From the IMG/VR virus record IMGVR_UViG_3300033143_001973, positions 1-29,819 of that record: 29,819 nt of DNA; one strand, given 5' to 3'. Source of the DNA: a virus. Below, in pieces: positions 21,804 through 29,711 of this stretch (position 1 is its first letter; each line of letters starts with the position of its first letter). Position numbers and translations under genes: made by a program. The notes under the pieces were generated by a model, which saw only the letters and a list, made by a program, of their open reading frames with translations, was not told the DNA's origin and did no database searches.

Positions 21804-22625
21804 TTAAGCATTCCAAACGTTACCAACGATCTTCGCATAAGCAAACGGCTTAGCTAAATCAGGCTTCGCAAGAGGAACACGTACACTTTGATTCGCAACT
21901 CCACCGGGTTGTCGCTGTTTCGGACGGAGAATCTCGCTACCATAGGTATAGGATTCTAACCGGTTTTCAAGAATAACCACACTGATAGAATCAGTGCCTA
22001 CAGTCAACCCATCAACGTCTAACTCACCAGCAGCGATGCCAAGAGCATCTGCGGTAAGAGCGACTTTTTGAGCTAACCCTGTTCCTGCTTGACTCAGCAA
22101 GACACCTGTAGCTGAAGTAGTATTCGTTCCGGTCAAAGTGGTAAGAGTGCTAGTACCAGCTGCTTCAACAGAACTCACAACATAATCCAACTCACCAGTA
22201 TCCGTAGAAAAAGCCCAACCACCACCGAAGTTAGCTGTAATACCGACATACTGAATGTCAGTATCGTTAACAGCAGACCAAACGATAGGTACAGACATGT
22301 CATACGGGATTGCATAGATAGCGCCAGGATTGATGATTACCTTTAAGGTATCCAACGTTCCAAGAGCTTGCGTTCCTGTAAGGGTTGCACCATCATTTCC
22401 GATAGTATAACCAGGTCCACTTAATCCACTTGCTGCGGGTAATGTTTCACCCTGATTCGATACACCTACAAAAGAACCGGTACCAACTCCCATAGAACCA
22501 ATGCAACCTTCTTCGGCCACTGCTGCTTTGAGAATCTCCCCGTCTTGATATGTATCTGGTGCTGCTGGCAAGTCCTTGATAACACACTCGCCTCCATCAA
22601 TACAGTATTTATACTTTGCTGCCAT
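21804..22625 (-). CDS. Head-associated protein, 273 aa
   Basis: I place the start at the ATG at 22623-22625 after AAGGAGAACAATC; an upstream in-frame start at 22676 would overlap the zinc-ribbon gene. The product begins MAAKYKYCIDGGECVIKDLP and becomes Gly/Thr/Ala/Val-rich (EGCIGSMGVGTGSFVGVSNQ, ALGTLDTLKVIINPGAIYAI, STLTTLTGTNTTSATG). It looks like an all-beta protein with a small Cys-containing N-terminal part. The position between scaffold and capsid suits a capsid decoration or stabilising protein, but I do not recognise a family and cannot exclude a second head component. Confidence 0.75.
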   Translation of the reverse strand: MAAKYKYCIDGGECVIKDLPAAPDTYQDGEILKAAVAEEGCIGSMGVGTGSFVGVSNQGETLPAASGLSGPGYTIGNDGATLTGTQALGTLDTLKVIINPGAIYAIPYDMSVPIVWSAVNDTDIQYVGITANFGGGWAFSTDTGELDYVVSSVEAAGTSTLTTLTGTNTTSATGVLLSQAGTGLAQKVALTADALGIAAGELDVDGLTVGTDSISVVILENRLESYTYGSEILRPKQRQPGGVANQSVRVPLAKPDLAKPFAYAKIVGNVWNA

Positions 22626-22659
22626 GATTGTTCTCCTTAGCTTGGTGTACCCACAAGGA

Positions 22660-22887
22660 TTACTTGTGAACTCCAAGCAGCTCAGGATTTATATTAGAGA
22701 TGTCGTAAATTAACCCCTTGCCACATTGCTTACAGACGTACCGGATTCGGGTGGATGTGCTTCGCTGGTGATCCTGCTTCCAACGTTGCGCACCGCACTT
22801 TTCAGTCGGATATTTCGGATGCGGATGTGGACACACAAGAGGTGTACTAAACGCTCTCGGATTTATACCTTTTTGGAATATGCTCAT
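22660..22887 (-). CDS. Zinc-ribbon protein, 75 aa
   Basis: It starts in an ATGA overlap with the scaffold stop. The basic sequence has C19 in VCPHPHPKYPTEKCGAQ, C31, then C52 and C55 in YVCKQCGKGLIYDIS. Cys and CxxC on either side of a basic stretch form a small treble-clef or zinc-ribbon fold, and the many Arg/Lys/Gln residues suggest nucleic acid binding. Small zinc-ribbon proteins are common in phage head modules and may assist assembly or act on DNA. Function is inferred. Confidence 0.7.
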   Translation of the reverse strand: MSIFQKGINPRAFSTPLVCPHPHPKYPTEKCGAQRWKQDHQRSTSTRIRYVCKQCGKGLIYDISNINPELLGVHK

Positions 22888-23630
22888 TTCTGAACCCTTC
22901 CACTCATATAATCTGCTTCTGTCAATCCCATTGCCGCAGCAACTCTCAATTCTTCCTCAGTGGCCACAGCTCCATCAGTCGGTGCCGGAGTTGAGAAACT
23001 TCCTGCAGGTTGTGATAACCCTTGTGCTGAAATCTCTCCTCTTCGATACTTCTCAAGTAATTCTGCTTCCCTCTGCTGAATCATTGTATCTGCATTCTGA
23101 CCTCTGACCATAAAATAAGCGGCTTCTAAGATACCTTGGCCCCCTCTTTGGTTAAGTGGCATACTTCTCACTTGTCCTAAGGCGGTGCTTCGATAATTGT
23201 TGAAGTCCGGATATTTCCTAGCCATAGCATCAGCCTGCGCTTCTAAAGAAGAATCAATACGATCACGCCAGTCCATAGCATACATAATCTCAACCTGGAC
23301 AGCTTTACGCGGATCATCTTCCCATATTTGATCTAACTCCTTACGGGGATCCACTTGAGGCTGTTGAGGAACTTGATGCTGTGCAATCTGTTGATCAGCC
23401 ACTGTTCTCTTTAGCTGAGCTACTTCTTGCTCTAAGGTATTCGCACGACTATGCTCTTCCTGACGCTTAGCTCGTTCTTCCTGTAGAGCTGGTAATGGAA
23501 CCTGTTTAACGTCCGGAGACGAGCCCACCGGTTTAACCACTGGTGGTATTGGCTGTGCATTTTGCGCCGGCACTGGCGGGGCTGCTTGGACGGGAACAGC
23601 TGGTTGAACGTCCGGGATTTTTTCTGTCAT
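22884..23630 (-). CDS. Capsid scaffolding protein
   Basis: The product is 248 aa, after AGGAG five nt from the ATG. It has the usual scaffold layout: a Pro/Gln/Ala/Val-rich disordered N-terminus (VQPAVPVQAAPPVPAQNAQP), a coiled-coil segment (ERAKRQEEHSRANTLEQEV) and a helical C-terminal half (DAMARKYPDFNNYRST, NADTMIQQREAELLEKYR) ending in an acidic/helical tail with EEELRVAAAMGLTEADY. It lies between portal and capsid. Scaffold guides capsid assembly and then leaves. No serine protease fold is visible in or beside it, so removal may be non-proteolytic or use another enzyme. Confidence 0.85.
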   Translation of the reverse strand: MTEKIPDVQPAVPVQAAPPVPAQNAQPIPPVVKPVGSSPDVKQVPLPALQEERAKRQEEHSRANTLEQEVAQLKRTVADQQIAQHQVPQQPQVDPRKELDQIWEDDPRKAVQVEIMYAMDWRDRIDSSLEAQADAMARKYPDFNNYRSTALGQVRSMPLNQRGGQGILEAAYFMVRGQNADTMIQQREAELLEKYRRGEISAQGLSQPAGSFSTPAPTDGAVATEEELRVAAAMGLTEADYMSGRVQK

Positions 23631-23644
23631 AATAACTCCTTTTA

Positions 23645-23663
23645 CGCCATATACGGTATGGCG
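23645..23663 (-). other. Perfect 7-bp stem-loop upstream of the scaffold gene
   Basis: CGCCATA and TATGGCG pair perfectly around a 5-nt loop, within the 48-nt gap between the 67-aa gene and the scaffold gene, about 10 nt before the scaffold SD. No T run follows it in the transcribed direction, so it is not a terminator. It could be an RNA-processing or translation-control element that separates portal from scaffold expression. Confidence 0.6.
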
Positions 23664-23678
23664 AACCGAAACACATGA

Positions 23679-23882
23679 TTAGGATTCTCTATCTATAACA
23701 TCATCAGGTAAATTCTTAATAGATTCATATGATTGAATCTTAGCCTGTATAAGAGGTAATTCATCAACATTACAAGTCCTAAGTTTTGTTAACTCAAAGG
23801 TAATCTTCTTGTCCAATTCTTCAACAACGCCGCCCCACAAAAGGCTTGATTTTAATTCTTTAGCTGTCTGTATATTCATCAT
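23679..23882 (-). CDS. Small helical protein after portal, 67 aa
   Basis: It starts in an overlap with the portal stop; two ATG codons in a row offer alternative starts. The product begins MMNIQTAKELKSSLLWGGVV and is helical throughout (EELDKKITFELTKLRTC, LPLIQAKIQSYESIKNLPDD). A 'W..vv.eL..ri......L..c...eLp..Q.riq..e.i..lP' pattern is typical of a small conserved protein placed just after phage portal genes, whose role is undetermined. Confidence 0.7.
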   Translation of the reverse strand: MMNIQTAKELKSSLLWGGVVEELDKKITFELTKLRTCNVDELPLIQAKIQSYESIKNLPDDVIDRES

Positions 23883-25771
23883 TGTCGTTGCATCCTCATA
23901 GGGTTTTGAACTGGTTGACCAACTTCAGGGGTTTGTCCTTTAGGTCTTTGTCCGGGTCCGGGAGGCCCTTGCTGTGCATCACCGGATTGACCGGCAGGTG
24001 GATTACCATTGAGCTCCATCATAATTTGCTCTTTGGACGCGCCTTCCTGTAATCTCTGTTGGATGTACTGCTGATCCTCAGGACTGAGTTGACCTGGTCC
24101 TGCTTGAACTGGTTTTTGCTGTATGATGATTTTAGAAATATCCTTAAATCCCATAAGCTCTGCAATCCTTCGATTAAGTTCCGCTTGATTGATCGTTCTG
24201 TCATTAGCTGAAACCTCCTTGAACCTTAGCAGTTGACCAATTTGTGATTCCTTGTTCAGCGTCTCACTGATCCCGGTCGGTATGACTTGAACCTTTGCGT
24301 GTAGCATCTCTGGTTTGACCAAAGCTGGTTCATCCTTCCCATCATTAGAAGTAACCTTGATCCACTCAGGCAAAGTCATAAACTGCTGTAAGTGAGATAG
24401 AAACATTATTGACATATTCGTCATTAAATCTACCTCAATTTTTTTGAGTACAGGTCTAAACCTAATTCCAGCAGCACCTTGGAGCATATTTAATCCGGCG
24501 GCAGTTTCCGTCTGATTCTTTTCAGTAGGCATAAGGGGAGCGCTGGCTCCGGTGGCCTCACGATAATCAGCTTTGGCAAGTTCTTCTTCTTTGTATGATG
24601 AAGCTGTGACATCAGGAGTGTCCATCCATCGTATCGAACTAACAGTATCTGACACTTTATGCCAGTGGCCGGGAGCGGAAATCTGTAGTTTTTTAACATT
24701 AATAAGAGGATCTGCACCATTATAGAATCCTTGCTTGTTCAAGACTAAGTCAACGTTGTCAAGTCTTTGGTTAACTATTTTATTCAACCGATCTTGTGTC
24801 GGTTTTCCAACAGTACCAATACCAACACCAAACCAACAAGGTTTAGATTCCGAAAAGAGATTAAACTTTGCAAATGGGGGATGTTGGAAATTGTAAGGAT
24901 TAGGGATTCCACGAACTTTTACTTTTCTGTTAACTATTGTTATCCAATATGGTACGGCTTTTCTTGTTACTGGTTTATCGTCCTGCGTGTACGATTCATC
25001 CCAAGGACCCCAGTAATGAAGTAGCTCATATTCATCACGCCTTTTCTTCTCAATAACTTTTCCGTCAGGATCAAGGAAGTTTGTGCTATCCATCCTTGTG
25101 CTCTCTGTCTTTAATGCTTCTGCTAAATTATTAAAATCTGATTCCGGTTGATCTGCCAACTGTTTCAAATACTCCGCATCGCAAAACTGCCTCCGTACAA
25201 GAGGCAGGCCGTCATTCATTTCTAATTTTGCCGGATGTGGAAACATCTCAAAAAAGTTTACGCTCTTGCAATCCGGTCTGCGATCAATGACAGCTAAATA
25301 TCTATCACCCTGTTTATTAACTTGCCAAGCCTTACGATACAAATACGGAACTTCAACATAGCCAGTACCAATTAAAGTGTTTTGCGTAAGAGAAGGTAAG
25401 CACTCACCCATAACATTAGCCATACGATAATAATGTTTCAGAGTATCTCTAATTAAAATTCCTTGTTCCTTAGAAACTTTACCATATACCGCAACATCAA
25501 TAGGGGCATCGTTAGGGAACAGCGCCGAGAAGATTCGTGGTGTAATAGTTTGTTCACTCGCGAACGTAATAGGACAATGAACTTGATTCATCCAGTCATA
25601 AGATCGACCTGGTGGAACATTGTTCCATTGATCAATAACCTTAGCAGCATCTTCAAATCTGTCTTTGTGGAATTTTTCATAACGCTGAAATTCCTCGACG
25701 ACAAATTCAACCATCTTGTCTTTCTTATCAGAAGTTCCGCTATAAGTATTTTCTTGTTTGTTCGCGCCCAT
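23879..25771 (-). CDS. Portal protein
   Basis: The product is 630 aa, starting from an ATG after GGGAG. It has the size and pattern of podovirus-type portals: a helical N-terminus (VVEEFQRYEKFHKDRFEDAA), a conserved WNNVPPGRSYDWMNQVHCPI segment, TLIGTGYVEVPYL and FFEMFPHPAKLEMNDG, HWHKVSDTVSSIRWMD, a long C-terminal helical and Gln/Pro-rich tail, and DYREATGASAPLMPTEKNQT, which recalls the ATGxxA loop of many portals. It forms the dodecameric channel at one vertex to which terminase and adaptor bind. It is preceded by a short protein gene and followed by scaffold genes, the normal place. Confidence 0.85.
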   Translation of the reverse strand: MGANKQENTYSGTSDKKDKMVEFVVEEFQRYEKFHKDRFEDAAKVIDQWNNVPPGRSYDWMNQVHCPITFASEQTITPRIFSALFPNDAPIDVAVYGKVSKEQGILIRDTLKHYYRMANVMGECLPSLTQNTLIGTGYVEVPYLYRKAWQVNKQGDRYLAVIDRRPDCKSVNFFEMFPHPAKLEMNDGLPLVRRQFCDAEYLKQLADQPESDFNNLAEALKTESTRMDSTNFLDPDGKVIEKKRRDEYELLHYWGPWDESYTQDDKPVTRKAVPYWITIVNRKVKVRGIPNPYNFQHPPFAKFNLFSESKPCWFGVGIGTVGKPTQDRLNKIVNQRLDNVDLVLNKQGFYNGADPLINVKKLQISAPGHWHKVSDTVSSIRWMDTPDVTASSYKEEELAKADYREATGASAPLMPTEKNQTETAAGLNMLQGAAGIRFRPVLKKIEVDLMTNMSIMFLSHLQQFMTLPEWIKVTSNDGKDEPALVKPEMLHAKVQVIPTGISETLNKESQIGQLLRFKEVSANDRTINQAELNRRIAELMGFKDISKIIIQQKPVQAGPGQLSPEDQQYIQQRLQEGASKEQIMMELNGNPPAGQSGDAQQGPPGPGQRPKGQTPEVGQPVQNPMRMQRQ

Positions 25772-25775
25772 TTAG

Positions 25776-25958
25776 TTAGCTCCCGTATTGTCCAATAACT
25801 TCACCGGTCTTTTTATTAAACTTTCCATAGAGTTGTCTGTTGATCGGCTTACCAGTAACAACAGATAAACCTGTGCGTGCTTGAACTTGTTTAGCCGCAT
25901 CTTTTTCAGCCATTCCATCTTTAACTAATGCTTGATACATTTCTTTTACATTTGGCAT
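25776..25958 (-). CDS. Small basic protein, 60 aa
   Basis: It starts in a TAATG overlap with the stop of the disordered protein and ends four nt before the portal start. It reads MPNVKEMYQALVKDGMAEKD, then AAKQVQARTGLSVVTGKPIN and KFNKKTGEVIGQYGS. The first half is a helix-turn-helix-like pair; the second is a basic beta hairpin. The type 'KDAAKxVQxxTGLSxxTGKPI' recurs in small phage proteins beside portal genes. No defined function. Confidence 0.7.
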   Translation of the reverse strand: MPNVKEMYQALVKDGMAEKDAAKQVQARTGLSVVTGKPINRQLYGKFNKKTGEVIGQYGS

Positions 25959-26911
25959 TAGACCGTAAAGGTATCGTAAATACCGCCCTTATCTCTGTTA
26001 TAGAATGAACCATACTCTTGCTCTTGTTGTCCAACATAATTCTGTTGACTCAAATTTCTCGGCTGTGTCATTCCACCAGTGTAATTATAATCATACCCTT
26101 CCTGTTCCGGTTGCTGATACGCAAACTCATTCGGCTGATCATAAAGGTTTTGCTGTGTCTGGTTCTGTGTTTCTTGGGAAGGCTGATAATATGATGGGAA
26201 ACCTTCTTCCGGTGTAAACATCATTCCCTGATAACTTGGTGATTCAAGATTAGGTGTTCCACGTTTCTTCTTCTTCATATTTATCGCACCAAGACCAAGT
26301 CCGGGTATGGCCGTAAGCGGATTGAACATAGCCGTTGCACCCATAAGAGATGGAACTCCCATTGTTCCCGGAGCAGCCAAAGTTCCTCCAAGAGAACCAG
26401 CTCCCCAAGCTCCTCCCATACCCATACCTGAGCCATAACCAACTGCATCCCGGCCACCCTCGTTTGAGTATCCAGACATCTGAGTAAGCTCGTAAGGTGT
26501 TGCTTCGTTACCGCCCGGAGAATATCCGGACCAAGGCGCGTATGTATTTGATTGAGCCCAATCGTCTGTAGGGTTGCCACCTACCTGATAATTGTTCTCA
26601 TATTGATAAGGCTGATATTCCTGACTTGCCCCAATCTCGTCATATCCGCTACCATTCCAATAATCCCCAATATTCGTGTCACGCATGGCTGGAGAAGAAC
26701 CACCACCATATTCAGCTGTAAAGCTTCCCGGAGTTGAAACAGGTGCCATAGGGGTAAAGTTATTCTGATCACCAAAAAATCCTTCATTGTGAGGAGTGTA
26801 ACCCTCTTGACCGTAACTGTCACTTTTCCAATCCCAAGGCGGTGGTACATTATCCGGGCGCGCGCTATTCGGGACCGCGGTCAATGCCATTGATTCTGCA
26901 TTATAGGCCAT
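25958..26911 (-). CDS. Tyr/Gln/Gly-rich, largely disordered virion-module protein
   Basis: The product is 317 aa, between a terminase-side gene and the portal. Except for residues about 170-215 (GSLGGTLAAPGTMG, LMGATAMFNPLTAIPGLGLG) it is low-complexity: Tyr, Gln, Gly, Asn, Pro and Ser dominate (QEYQPYQYENNYQVGG, QPSQETQNQTQQN, EGYDYNYTGGM). It has almost no charged clusters besides KKKKR at about 213. The central Gly/Ala/Leu/Met/Pro stretch could be a membrane-interacting helix. Composition is similar to prion-like disordered domains. Its role is unknown; candidates include a DNA-ejection or head-interior protein, or a condensate-forming assembly factor. Confidence 0.75.
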   Translation of the reverse strand: MAYNAESMALTAVPNSARPDNVPPPWDWKSDSYGQEGYTPHNEGFFGDQNNFTPMAPVSTPGSFTAEYGGGSSPAMRDTNIGDYWNGSGYDEIGASQEYQPYQYENNYQVGGNPTDDWAQSNTYAPWSGYSPGGNEATPYELTQMSGYSNEGGRDAVGYGSGMGMGGAWGAGSLGGTLAAPGTMGVPSLMGATAMFNPLTAIPGLGLGAINMKKKKRGTPNLESPSYQGMMFTPEEGFPSYYQPSQETQNQTQQNLYDQPNEFAYQQPEQEGYDYNYTGGMTQPRNLSQQNYVGQQEQEYGSFYNRDKGGIYDTFTV

Positions 26912-26913
26912 AA

Positions 26914-27012
26914 TTACTCCTCCTTAGGCTTGTTTCCTTCTTCTTTTCCAGCTTTACGCCTCTCGTGAAAAATCTCTTTTCTTGTTTTTTGTTCTTTTTC
27001 TTTCTCAGCCAT
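26914..27012 (-). CDS. Tiny highly charged protein, 32 aa
   Basis: The frame has an ATG at 27010-27012 preceded by AGGAGGG with a seven-nt spacer, one of the best ribosome-binding sites here. The product begins MAEKEKEQKTRKEIFHERRK and ends AGKEEGNKPKEE. It is nearly all Lys, Glu and Arg, so it is helical or disordered and soluble. It overlaps the preceding gene's end by 8 nt and stops two nt before the next gene. Similar tiny charged frames occur between terminase and portal genes in other phages. Function unknown. Confidence 0.6.
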   Translation of the reverse strand: MAEKEKEQKTRKEIFHERRKAGKEEGNKPKEE

Positions 27013-27517
27013 TTGTTTCCCTCCTAAATTTTTCTTCTGCGATCATAGCAGGAAACTCCCTCTGCAATACACCGCCAGATAATCCGTTATATGTTGTAAA
27101 CCCATGATTAGGAAAAGACCACATCTTGTACGGATTTCTACGTGGATCTCTTTCGTGAGCTATTTCATGTTCATAAACTCCCTGCGCTTCTCCAGGTCTT
27201 TGCCAGCCCATGTTCATATCCCTGCGAGGATCATTCTTAGCAGCAAACATGGCCGTAACATTCTTATTCTGATCCAACCAAGGCGGTTGACGTAGATTTA
27301 CTGCCGTTGTAGGATAATCATGCGTCAAAGGAAGAGTTGACGGGTTCATATAAAGTTCTTCCGGTGTAAGCGCATTGGCATAAGCTTCAATATCCTCTGG
27401 ATCAAGCCAATAAGCTGGAGAACCCGGATATTCCTTGACTGATCCGGTTTTCTTATCCTTAGCCTTCAACCAATCCATATACCCAATGTTCATCCGTCTC
27501 TTTTTTTTCTTTACCAC
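27005..27517 (-). CDS. Putative HExxH zinc metallopeptidase, 170 aa
   Basis: The GTG start at 27515-27517 overlaps the terminase stop as TAGTG and follows GGGAG with a six-nt spacer. After a very basic N-terminus (KKKKRR), the middle holds a zincin motif, VYEHEIAHERDP with H117, E118 and H121, and 32 residues later REFPAMIAEE (E154), a possible third ligand. The protein is short for a complete secreted peptidase, but is of minimal zincin size. It sits between terminase and portal, where many phages keep head-maturation enzymes. It could be a prohead protease or simply a virion enzyme. Zinc binding is likely from the motif; activity is inferred. Confidence 0.7.
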   Translation of the reverse strand: MVKKKKRRMNIGYMDWLKAKDKKTGSVKEYPGSPAYWLDPEDIEAYANALTPEELYMNPSTLPLTHDYPTTAVNLRQPPWLDQNKNVTAMFAAKNDPRRDMNMGWQRPGEAQGVYEHEIAHERDPRRNPYKMWSFPNHGFTTYNGLSGGVLQREFPAMIAEEKFRRETNG

Positions 27518-29049
27518 TAAAATCTCCCGGCATTGCTGTCTTCTGTCAAAGAATGATAACTCCCGACCTTTGGACTTTCAACCGGTCTCTTAGTGTATTC
27601 GCCAATATATTCGATATCACCAGATTCCTCGTCCTCTTCAACAATGTATCTCGGCCCAAAATTGTAAATGTACCGCAAACAATCCATAAAATGGTCGTTT
27701 TTCTTCTTCGCAACCTCTTTTTTGTCGTAATCTTCGATATTTCGCTTGTATTCATCCCAAATATAGTGCTGAAACTCATAAATCGTCTGCGTGCAATAAC
27801 TAGATATGTGTAACTGGGGGATTTCGCGCTTTAATAGAGGGGAATATCTTGGAGTTAGTGCCTGACGGATCCTGGCTTTTCCAAGCATAGGATCGGAGTT
27901 AGCTCTCTGAGTAAATACTCCATACTTCATGAGCTCTTTTCGGACATTGAATCCGCCAGCCACCACATTATCCTTATCCGCGTGAGGATCAATCAACATA
28001 ACTTGAGCCGGCATTACTCCGGCCTGAACTTGAATTGCACTTGCAATGCTTTTTATATCCATATCTCTCAACCAAAGCTCATCATAGACATAATGGTTAT
28101 CCTTCTCATCCACAGCTACCCACAGAACAGCAGTTGGTGTACGCTCATGGGGGTCAATCGCCATATACCGACTCCAATGCTGTTTAATCTCTGGAGGCTC
28201 AATGACGTGCGTCTCAGCGAGAAATTCCTTGTAAATAAGGCCGCTAAGGTGCATGAATTTTCCATGCAGGCGAGCTTCCTTTTCCTCATGCGTAAGGCTG
28301 TTTTCAAACTCCTTAATCGCATCTTCCGACAAAAATGTGTTTTCGCGTATATCAATGGTGACACAGAACGTTTGGGGATCCGGATTTGTATAAACTTCAT
28401 CATAAATCCATGGTTGAGTAAGAGGTGTTAGGGTTAGCCAGTGCCGTCCACTATAATCTACGAGGCCCCGGAGTGTCGCAACATACTTGTCGCGCGGCGG
28501 CGGTTCATCAAACCAGGCTACGTGTCCGCGCCAACCCTCAAATTGCTCTGTGGACTGCTCATGCGTCAATATGTCAAAGACCGATCCGTTCTTCAGCTGG
28601 TACTTCGTAGGTATTCCCATAGGATTTTTGATCCTACGGGCGATCATGCTGTCATCCAGCCATTCTTCAAGGAAGGGAGTTATGACTTCTCCTACGCCCT
28701 TCTGGAAATCTTTTGCTATAATCCGCCCTTTGATGCTTCCTTTGAATCTTCCTTCTTCCGGATACCAGTCGGGGTACTGTCCGGTCAAATGGAAGAGGAA
28801 CTCCATCCCACCAGCCACCGTTTTTCCCACACGATTCCCACCAAACAAGGCCCTTCTTGAAGCATGACTCTTGTGAAACAAATCCTGTTTTGGCATCGGC
28901 TCGTATAATAAAAGCTTCTGACTCTTTAACCAGGACACCTCCTCATTCATTAACCGCAGATATGTCTCCTGCTCGTCCCTCGGGAGTTTCTGAAATTCCT
29001 CCGCGGTCAAATGATGACTCTGCAATTGTCTTAAGTCGCTTAAACTCAT
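27517..29049 (-). CDS. terL: Terminase large subunit
   Basis: The 510-aa protein has an ATPase core with Walker A GGNRVGKT (70-77), Walker B HVAWFDEP (D181, E182) and a coupling segment LTLTPL (205-210). An RNase-H-like nuclease domain follows, with MAIDP (D299), LIDPHAD (D354) and NDHFMDCLRY (D452, D456) as the acidic residues. Length and order match phage terminases that package DNA into the prohead through the portal. It overlaps the small subunit by 107 nt, so the start, preceded by GAGGAATTAGTGC, is within that gene. The C-terminal 40 residues are acidic and probably contact the portal. Confidence 0.92.
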   Translation of the reverse strand: MSLSDLRQLQSHHLTAEEFQKLPRDEQETYLRLMNEEVSWLKSQKLLLYEPMPKQDLFHKSHASRRALFGGNRVGKTVAGGMEFLFHLTGQYPDWYPEEGRFKGSIKGRIIAKDFQKGVGEVITPFLEEWLDDSMIARRIKNPMGIPTKYQLKNGSVFDILTHEQSTEQFEGWRGHVAWFDEPPPRDKYVATLRGLVDYSGRHWLTLTPLTQPWIYDEVYTNPDPQTFCVTIDIRENTFLSEDAIKEFENSLTHEEKEARLHGKFMHLSGLIYKEFLAETHVIEPPEIKQHWSRYMAIDPHERTPTAVLWVAVDEKDNHYVYDELWLRDMDIKSIASAIQVQAGVMPAQVMLIDPHADKDNVVAGGFNVRKELMKYGVFTQRANSDPMLGKARIRQALTPRYSPLLKREIPQLHISSYCTQTIYEFQHYIWDEYKRNIEDYDKKEVAKKKNDHFMDCLRYIYNFGPRYIVEEDEESGDIEYIGEYTKRPVESPKVGSYHSLTEDSNAGRF

Positions 29050-29464
29050 GCACTAATTCCTCTGCTGTAAGACCTTTGGTATAACTATATGAAAGATTTT
29101 TAACATTGACAGTGGGGGTAAATTTAGAAAGGGCGTTCGTGTACATCGAGAGGATTTTCTTATCTTCCGGCGTGACCTTCTTCTTTGACTCTATATCTGT
29201 AAATACGCGGGCAATAAGTCTTTGAGCTGTCTTTGTGTTCTGTGAAACCAAATGCTTTGTTTCTTCGGACTGTTTAACTTGGATCTTGAGGTATTCTTGC
29301 TTAAAAAGTGTAGCAACACCTCCAGCGCTAACGTTTCCGGAACAAAGCTTATCAATATGATTTTTTTTCCAACCAATAGCCTTAGCAGCATCTTCACGAG
29401 TCATATCCTCAAGCATCTTAAGGACTTGCCAATGTTTTTCGCTTAATTTAGTTGGCATGCTCAT
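28943..29464 (-). CDS. terS: Terminase small subunit
   Basis: The product is 173 aa. An N-terminal helix-turn-helix, about residues 7-45 (LSEKHWQVLKMLEDMTREDA then IGWKKNHIDKL), would recognise the packaging site. A helical oligomerisation region with TLFKQEYLKIQVKQ and TAQRLIARVFTDIESKKK follows, and the C-terminus (TAEELVHEFKRLKTIAE) is typical of the part that meets the large subunit. Position directly before terL, size and domain order support the call; the sequence family itself is not one I can name. GAGGA lies rather far (12 nt) from the first ATG. A second ATG is two codons later. Confidence 0.82.
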   Translation of the reverse strand: MSMPTKLSEKHWQVLKMLEDMTREDAAKAIGWKKNHIDKLCSGNVSAGGVATLFKQEYLKIQVKQSEETKHLVSQNTKTAQRLIARVFTDIESKKKVTPEDKKILSMYTNALSKFTPTVNVKNLSYSYTKGLTAEELVHEFKRLKTIAESSFDRGGISETPEGRAGDISAVNE

Positions 29465-29491
29465 ATTTAGGTTTTTTCCTCGACAAATAAC

Positions 29492-29529
29492 AAAAAAAAT
29501 AGACAGTTTCCACTTAGGGAAATCTGTCC
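29492..29529 (-). terminator. Intrinsic terminator in the terS leader
   Basis: The transcript folds as GACAG-A-TTTCC / GGAAA-CTGTC (10 bp with one bulged A, 29518-29528 and 29502-29511), loop CTAAGT, then TA and eight T (29492-29499). This is a standard Rho-independent terminator on the minus strand. It lies between promoter and terS and would end transcripts from the promoter at roughly 45-50 nt unless bypassed. Confidence 0.8.
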
Positions 29530-29546
29530 ACTTGCCTCAATGTCTA

Positions 29547-29575
29547 AGTATGGCATTTTTACATAGTTATGTCAA
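29547..29575 (-). promoter_or_regulatory. Sigma70-type promoter for the late operon leader
   Basis: In the transcribed direction TTGACA (29570-29575, perfect -35) is 17 nt from CATACT (29547-29552), with TGC directly before it as an extended -10. Transcription should start near 29538-29541. It is the only strong promoter I see for the whole minus-strand gene block, and the terminator begins about 10 nt later. Confidence 0.75.
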
Positions 29576-29695
29576 ATATATTATAACTTTAATTACATAA
29601 GTCTATATTAAAGCCGGTAGGGGGTAATTTTAACTCCTTTTATACCAATGGTAACCGGATTTATTTTTTAGAAAGCAAATACTTCTCTTGACTTT

Positions 29696-29711
29696 GATTT
29701 CACGTGAAACA
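29696..29711. promoter_or_regulatory. parS-like palindromic site
   Basis: GATTTCACGTGAAACA contains a perfect 12-bp palindrome (29698-29709) and matches the bacterial parS consensus TGTTTCACGTGAAACA at 14 of 16 positions, the two differences being at the left end. It could be a binding site for a host or phage ParB/Noc-type protein, or an operator of a phage regulator. It lies about 120 nt upstream of the promoter. Confidence 0.55.

Noticed and set aside
28441-28860. 139-aa plus-strand frame opposite terL
   Set aside because: It lies wholly antisense to the terminase ATPase/nuclease sequence, which is clearly the coding strand; no SD is visible.
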